DNA of 64,000 nucleotides from CBDCFV01 sp965203835. Lineage in GTDB: Bacteria > Chloroflexota > Dehalococcoidia > Lucifugimonadales > UBA3495. Position numbers and translations under genes: made by a program. Under the pieces are notes generated by a model. The model ran no database searches. It was not told where the DNA came from and was given only the letters and a program-made list of their open reading frames with translations. The first letter of the stretch is position 1, and each line of letters opens with the position of its first letter. The stretch lies in assembly GCA_965203835.1 (NCBI GenBank), contig OZ241919.1:1736001-1800000 (forward strand), in the 5' to 3' direction. This document shows positions 59,803-64,000 of the stretch, in pieces.

Positions 59803-60876
59803 TTAGCCAGTGAAACGGCCGGTAACAGGTTGGTGCCCGGCGTTTTCTGTGTACGGTTCTTCGCGGAACAACGCCATGTCTTTCATCAAGGGAATGTCCT
59901 GGATCGAGAACAGTATGGATTCGGCGTCATCATCGCTGGCGTGTTCATGCCAGGCCCACGACGGCACGACGAAGAAATCTCCTTCCGCCCAGTCGAACCG
60001 CTGGCCGTTGATCACACTGTATCCTTGGCCGCGGAACACTTGGTACACCTTGCTGCTGGTGTGGCGGTGCGCCTTGGTGCGTACTCCCGGCCGGATCAGT
60101 TGCGCCCAGCAGGTCATCGAACGCAGCACAGGCCTGCCCGTGGTCGGGTCGCTGAACTCCATCGCCACGTCATCGAAGGGATCGGACCCTAACTCGGACA
60201 GGCCTTTGAGGGCCTCGTAAGTGCGGTCCCACTTGTAGTGCCACAGCGGGGAATAGGGGACGTCTTCCCCTCCCCAGACGGGCCGGAGTGCGCCGGAGGC
60301 GTACTTGCGTATCGAGTCGCCAACGCCGGTTATGGGTTGCTGGTCTTCGGGGAACGCCTCGTAGAAGTTGGCCCTCAGGTAGCCGACCAAGGGAACGTCC
60401 AGGCCGTCCAACCAGATCATCGGCTCTGTCCCTTCATTGGCGTGGTCGTGCCAAGTCCAGGAGGGCGTAAGAATCAGGTCGCCGGGTTCCATGTAGCACT
60501 TGTCGCCTTGCACCGTGGTGAAAGCCCCGTTGCCGGTGAGTATCCAGCGGATGGCCGTAGGCGTGTGGCGATGGGCCGGAGCGCACTCTCCCGGAAGCAG
60601 CAATTGAAGGGCGGCGACCATGGTGTGGGTTGTGCCGCGGTCAAGACCGGGAGTCGCCAAGCGCATCGTGCGTCTCTCCACGTCCCGGTCCGGCGTAACA
60701 ATCTCGCCGCTCTTGAGGACCAACGGCTGTACTTCGGACCACCGCCACAGGAAGGGCTCTATTTCTGGCGGGGCACGATGCTCGCGGTTCACCCAGCCCG
60801 GGGACAGTCTTATATCGTCCGACGCAGCATAGTATTGCCGTAGCTCCTCGGGGCCAAGCTTGTCCTGCACTGCCAT
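59803..60876 (-). CDS. Gentisate 1,2-dioxygenase-like bicupin
   Basis: 357 residues, the usual gentisate dioxygenase size. The ATG has AGGAGG seven bases upstream. Two cupin domains carry CAPAHRHTPTAIRWILTGNG with WTWHDHANEG, and TKAHRHTSSKVYQVFRGQGY with SWAWHEHASD. Both halves keep the His-x-His and later His of an Fe(II) site, whereas many gentisate dioxygenases use only the N-terminal site. It would open the ring of gentisate or a related hydroxy-acid. It is divergent from the aminotransferase gene. Confidence 0.85.
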   Translation of the reverse strand: MAVQDKLGPEELRQYYAASDDIRLSPGWVNREHRAPPEIEPFLWRWSEVQPLVLKSGEIVTPDRDVERRTMRLATPGLDRGTTHTMVAALQLLLPGECAPAHRHTPTAIRWILTGNGAFTTVQGDKCYMEPGDLILTPSWTWHDHANEGTEPMIWLDGLDVPLVGYLRANFYEAFPEDQQPITGVGDSIRKYASGALRPVWGGEDVPYSPLWHYKWDRTYEALKGLSELGSDPFDDVAMEFSDPTTGRPVLRSMTCWAQLIRPGVRTKAHRHTSSKVYQVFRGQGYSVINGQRFDWAEGDFFVVPSWAWHEHASDDDAESILFSIQDIPLMKDMALFREEPYTENAGHQPVTGRFTG

Positions 60877-61069
60877 GGTAAGGCCTCCTTCTTGGCGTTG
60901 TCTTATATCTTATACCTCGCGAATATATCACATCACAGGAAGAGCCAGACCTGAATCGGGGTTTTTTGCTAAGGATGCCGTCGACACCCAACGTTCGCGG
61001 TGATAGGATGCTAACGTCGCCCACCAATATACGGTCACGTAAACATCAGCGGATTTGGAGGATCAGGTC

Positions 61070-62275
61070 ATGTCAGGGAAAGGCTTGGACTATTCGACTC
61101 TCTTCAACCGGGACCTGCCTCCCCCACCCGCTCCGTGGCAGGGCCACCCAAAGTACAACTTCATTGGCGGTCACAGCGACCCCGAAATGGTCCCCCTGGA
61201 AGGGTTCATCGAGTCCGCCGGCAATGTGTTCCGGGGCGACCCCCGGAACATTTCCATGTATAACTTCGACGGCGGTCCGCAGGGCATAATCCCGCTGCGC
61301 CGGTTCCTGGTCGAGAAACTTGCCGCCGAGCGCGGGATCAACACAACCATAGACGAGGTGCTGATTACGTCTGGCTCCGGCCAGGGTATTGAGTTGATTA
61401 ACGAAATCCTGCTGGAGGAAGGCGATACCGTAATCGTAGAGGCGTTCAGCTTTTCCGGCGCCCTCAATAATCTGAGACGCCGCAAGGTCAACATGGTCGG
61501 CATTGAAGTCGACCACGATGGACTGAACATGGACCAATTGGCCCAGGCGCTGGAAGAGTTGCGTTCCAAGGGAGTGCGCCCCAAGTACATCTATACGATT
61601 CCGACTCTCCAGAACCCCACCGGCACGGTGATGAGCATGGAGCGGCGGCGCCGGATGCTGGAACTGAGCGACGAATACGGAGTCCCGATATTCGAGGACG
61701 AATGCTACGCCGACCTTATATTCGAAGGGGAATATGAAAACGCCATCCGGTCCTTGGACGATTCCAATCGAGTGCTACACATAGGGTCGTTCTCAAAAAC
61801 CCTGGGGCCGGGTACGCGCCTTGGGTACGTGGTTGCGCCGTGGGAAGTGATGGGCCGGTTGTTGTCCCGGAAGAACGACGCCGGCACCGGCGTTATGGAC
61901 CAGATGATCGTGGGCGACTATTTCACCAACCACTATGACGAGCACATCCGGCAGGTGCGTTCGGCTCTGAAACGCAAGTGCGATGTGCTGGGCAGCGCGC
62001 TCCGCGAGTCCTTCGGCCCGACCGTCGAGTTTGAAATGCCCCGGGGCGGCATGTACCTGTGGGTCAGGCTCCCTTCGGGAGTGGATTCACGCAAACTGGC
62101 CGCTCCGGCGCTCAGGGAAGGCATCGCCTTCAATCCGGGGCCGGACTGGTCCGCCGACCCGGACGCCGCCGCCCGCTACATCCGCCTCTGCTTTGCCCTA
62201 CCCTCGGAAAACGAGATATGGGAAGGGGTGGAAAAACTGGCGGAAGTGTTCCGGCGGGAGGGGGCGGTGGGATGA
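61070..62275 (+). CDS. PLP-dependent class I/II aminotransferase
   Basis: 401 residues from the ATG at 61070, which has GGAGG eight bases upstream; a TTG at 61055 is also in frame. Fold-type I signatures: FDGGPQGIIPLRRFLVEKLA, LITSGSGQGIELINEILLEE, IYTIPTLQNPTGTVMSMERR, IFEDECYADLIF, and the PLP lysine in HIGSFSKTLGPGTRLGYV. The sequence is of the LysN/2-aminoadipate transaminase (MocR-core) type without a DNA-binding domain. The amino donor and acceptor are unknown. Confidence 0.9.
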   Translation: MSGKGLDYSTLFNRDLPPPPAPWQGHPKYNFIGGHSDPEMVPLEGFIESAGNVFRGDPRNISMYNFDGGPQGIIPLRRFLVEKLAAERGINTTIDEVLITSGSGQGIELINEILLEEGDTVIVEAFSFSGALNNLRRRKVNMVGIEVDHDGLNMDQLAQALEELRSKGVRPKYIYTIPTLQNPTGTVMSMERRRRMLELSDEYGVPIFEDECYADLIFEGEYENAIRSLDDSNRVLHIGSFSKTLGPGTRLGYVVAPWEVMGRLLSRKNDAGTGVMDQMIVGDYFTNHYDEHIRQVRSALKRKCDVLGSALRESFGPTVEFEMPRGGMYLWVRLPSGVDSRKLAAPALREGIAFNPGPDWSADPDAAARYIRLCFALPSENEIWEGVEKLAEVFRREGAVG

Positions 62276-62293
62276 GGTTCGAAAAAGATTGCT

Positions 62294-62407
62294 CTAGTCC
62301 AGATCAAGGCGATCCTTCACTTCTTCAGCGGTATATACTGCCTCTGCACCTCTACGGATACGTTCCATAACCGGGTGAACCAGATTGTAGTCCTCCATGT
62401 CTTCCAT
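62294..62407 (-). pseudogene. RelB-like antitoxin C-terminal remnant
   Basis: A 37-codon frame (MEDMEDYNLVHP, then MERIRRGAEAVYTAEEVKDR and LDLD). It matches the tail of the fused protein at 63412-64000 (MERIRRGEERVYSAEEVSAY, LGLDC) and the toxin-binding end of RelB-type antitoxins. No DNA-binding part is present: an in-frame stop lies 12 codons before the ATG. It follows the first nuclease-like gene, as the fused tail does in the second, but no toxin gene follows it. Confidence 0.65.
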
Positions 62408-62499
62408 TCCCTTTTCTATGGCTTCCGACAGGTATAATACCTAGAGCGTCCAATCTCCTTTATCAGTGCATCCCGCTAATGCTCAGTTTCGGGCTTCGA

Positions 62500-63063
62500 C
62501 TAACTATGAGTTCGCAATGGTAATGCGTCTACAGCAGCATCTACTGCCTGCAACAAGTCATCGTAGCTCGTTTCTGGCGCAAGCTTCTTGAGTGGATTAA
62601 GACTAATGCTTTTTTGGATGGGTAGTTTATATTCGGGCACTACGAAAAACCGCCACTGGCCAGGATTGCGGTGGTCCGCGTGGGGGTTAGACTCCGGGTG
62701 CCAGGCAAACACGTAAATGTCTGCGTATCGCGCCTTTCCCGTGTGCCACCTTGACTCATAGTCCCAATAACCGTCCCGCTGAGCAATGTCGAATTTGCCT
62801 CGTGCAGTTTGAATGGCGTCAGGGCTCCACGACTGAGTTGCCGCTGACTGCTTGATCTCTAGCCTGATACCATCATCCCTTTCCAAGTCCCACGGGGCCC
62901 AGTCCCAATAGCGGCTTACCAAGCACCAAGATTCGCCGAGGGCAAGGGCAATCATAGCTTCAACGTAATCCGCCCGATGAGTATTGTTTATCAAGCGTTT
63001 TTGATAGTGGGCTTTAACGACTTCGTCAATGATTTTCTCATATCTGGAATTTTCCATATTCAT
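62500..63063 (-). CDS. PD-(D/E)XK-like nuclease-fold protein, unit B
   Basis: 187 residues from the ATG at 63063; GTG at 63066 and ATG at 63057 are alternatives. The central block DWAPWDLERDDGIRLEIKQS ends in an E-x-K dyad preceded by Asp, as in PD-(D/E)XK nucleases. It is followed by ATQSWSPDAIQTARGKFDIA, YVFAWHPESNPHADHRNPGQ, WRFFVVPEYKLP and SISLNPLKKLAP. The order and motifs repeat in the protein at 63412-64000. The nuclease fold is inferred from the dyad; activity is untested. An antitoxin remnant follows. Confidence 0.65.
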   Translation of the reverse strand: MNMENSRYEKIIDEVVKAHYQKRLINNTHRADYVEAMIALALGESWCLVSRYWDWAPWDLERDDGIRLEIKQSAATQSWSPDAIQTARGKFDIAQRDGYWDYESRWHTGKARYADIYVFAWHPESNPHADHRNPGQWRFFVVPEYKLPIQKSISLNPLKKLAPETSYDDLLQAVDAAVDALPLRTHS

Positions 63064-63162
63064 CACTTCAGTTCATCAAAAGGTCCCCGGATATGCTCCG
63101 GGGCCTCGTTGAATCTCAAATATTTGGTAGTGGGGGTTGGACTCGAAGCAACGACCTTCGGG

Positions 63163-63428
63163 TTATGAACGATATATTTGGTCGCGGTGTCCAACTCTCA
63201 CCACCAAGACACGCAAAACCTCGTCCTGAATGTCGCAGATGACACGATAATCTCCTACCCGGTAATGCCAGTGCCCGGCCCATGTTCCAGTCAGAGCCTG
63301 GCCTCTTTGGCGAGGATCCTCCAACAGGCAACCTGGTCCATGTAATCTGCGATACGCCGTGCGACCGGGCGGTCAAGATTCCGAAGTTGTCGCCGAGCCC
63401 TCCTACCATACTCAACAGTCCAGACCAA
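63163..63428 (-). pseudogene. RelE/ParE-type toxin with a one-base frameshift
   Basis: It starts at a TTG (63428) that overlaps the antitoxin tail's stop. The first frame reads LVWTVEYGRRARRQLRNLDR, PVARRIADYMDQVA. One missing base near 63325 shifts the rest to LEDPRQRGQALTGTWAGHWR, YRVGDYRVICDIQDEVLRVL, VVRVGHRDQIYRS and stop. All RelE landmarks are present across the two frames. Either the toxin is inactivated or the sequence has an error. It lies in the canonical antitoxin-toxin overlap arrangement. Confidence 0.78.
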
Positions 63429-64000
63429 GGTAGGCGCTTACCTCTTCGGCGGAATAGACCCGCTCCTCGCCTCGGCGGATCCGTTCCATCGCTTCTTCAG
63501 CCAGGCGGCCATCTCTTTCGTCTTGCTCCAACATGACTTGGGCGATGCGGTTAAAGGTTGCGGCCAGTTGGCTGTAGGCTACTGCTTTCAACCCTATGTT
63601 CGCCGCCAGTGCCTCCAGCCGTTTCAGAGAGATGCTCTGGGTTTTTCGCTCAAAGACCGGTTCTGGCAGTTCGTCCTCCGGCATTACGCAGAACCGCCAC
63701 TGGTTGGCATCGCGGTGGTCGGCAACATCCGGGTCACTCTCCGGGTGCCAAGCGAACACGTAGATATGGGTCTGGCGTCCCTTTGTCCCAGGGTGTATGT
63801 CAAACGAGATGTCGCGTGACTTACCCGGATTTTTCCCATTGGAGCCGGCCGGCAACGCCGCCCACTGCTTTACTTGCAGGTATACGTAATCGTCATTTTC
63901 CAAGTCCCAGGGATCCTCTTCCCCGGAAGATCGCCAGCCGGCTTTGGGAGCGCTGTCACTCAACGCAGAGTAGATCAGGCCCTCGACATAGATTTCCCGC
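63412..64000 (-). CDS. PD-(D/E)XK-like protein fused to a RelB-like antitoxin tail, 5' end outside window
   Basis: The frame is open to the right edge (REIYVEGLIYSALSDSAPKA matches RADYVEAMIALALGE in unit B), so the apparent TTG start at 63963 is not real. Shared blocks with unit B: EDPWDLENDDYVYLQVKQWA (Q-x-K replaces E-x-K), IYVFAWHPESDPDVADHRDA, QWRFCVMPEDELP and SISLKRLEALA. The last 40 residues, EEAMERIRRGEERVYSAEEV, SAYLGLDC, are a RelB-type toxin-neutralising tail. The relE frame overlaps its stop. The nuclease-like domain occupies the place where the antitoxin's DNA-binding domain usually is. Confidence 0.7.
   Translation of the reverse strand, partial: REIYVEGLIYSALSDSAPKAGWRSSGEEDPWDLENDDYVYLQVKQWAALPAGSNGKNPGKSRDISFDIHPGTKGRQTHIYVFAWHPESDPDVADHRDANQWRFCVMPEDELPEPVFERKTQSISLKRLEALAANIGLKAVAYSQLAATFNRIAQVMLEQDERDGRLAEEAMERIRRGEERVYSAEEVSAYLGLDC

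Overview
The window reads as a gene-dense bacterial chromosome segment, high in G+C, from an aerobic heterotroph. The best guess is a Chloroflexota lineage of the SAR202/Dehalococcoidia type. That rests on gene content only: luciferase-like flavin monooxygenases, SDR and MaoC enzymes, MmgE/PrpD, CMD and HpcH proteins, a complete caa3/aa3-type oxidase locus, and lipoproteins with TPTP linkers. No rRNA or other taxonomic marker is present.

Layout. 1-10.5 kb (minus strand): three secreted proteins. These are a partial beta-sandwich protein, a 2,016-residue cadherin-repeat protein and a protein with 24 leucine-rich repeats. The last two share a C-terminal EF-hand/dockerin-like module. Between them lies a repeat-rich spacer. 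10.6-14 kb: a tRNA-Val, an orphan BrnA antitoxin, a DHA2-type MFS exporter and speE/speD. 14.2-24.2 kb: a giant secreted protein with 17 InlB-like repeats and a TolB-like end, a CrtC/AttH lipocalin-like lipoprotein, and small enzymes. 23.5-31.9 kb (minus): a respiratory locus running ctaA-ctaB, a di-haem cytochrome c, coxB-coxA-coxC-coxD, a second COX III-like gene, a small membrane protein and a cupredoxin lipoprotein. 32-35.4 kb: an ABC-2 exporter, a lipoprotein and a thioredoxin-fold lipoprotein. 35.4-38.8 kb (minus): MmgE/PrpD, an alpha/beta hydrolase and a double CMD protein. 39-49.6 kb (mostly plus): a HEPN-like protein, a dCTP deaminase, two MaoC-type hydratases, two tandem SDRs around a retropepsin-like protein, two LLM flavin monooxygenases, an FTR-like Fe-S protein, an HpcH aldolase and an MBL hydrolase. 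This looks like catabolism of acyl-CoA or cyclic substrates. 50-55.5 kb: two paralogous MFS carriers around a second HEPN-like gene and a TPR gene. 55.6-62.3 kb: a histidine kinase, a TlpA-like probable selenoprotein, an HtrA-like protease, a gentisate-dioxygenase-like cupin and an aminotransferase. 62.3-64 kb: two related PD-(D/E)XK-like genes with RelB-like tails and a broken relE.

Three observations stand out. First, a thioredoxin-like lipoprotein has an in-frame UGA exactly at the first Cys of its CxxC motif, followed by a bSECIS-like hairpin, so it is a probable selenoprotein. Second, a G+C-rich palindromic repeat (core TTTCCCGCGAAGGCGGGAA) is scattered between genes and also sits in frame inside at least seven genes, including ctaA, ctaB, an ABC permease and mmgE. 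This recalls the Rickettsia palindromic elements. Third, a duplicated nuclease-like/antitoxin module lies at the right edge.

All functions come from reading translations by eye. No database search was run.
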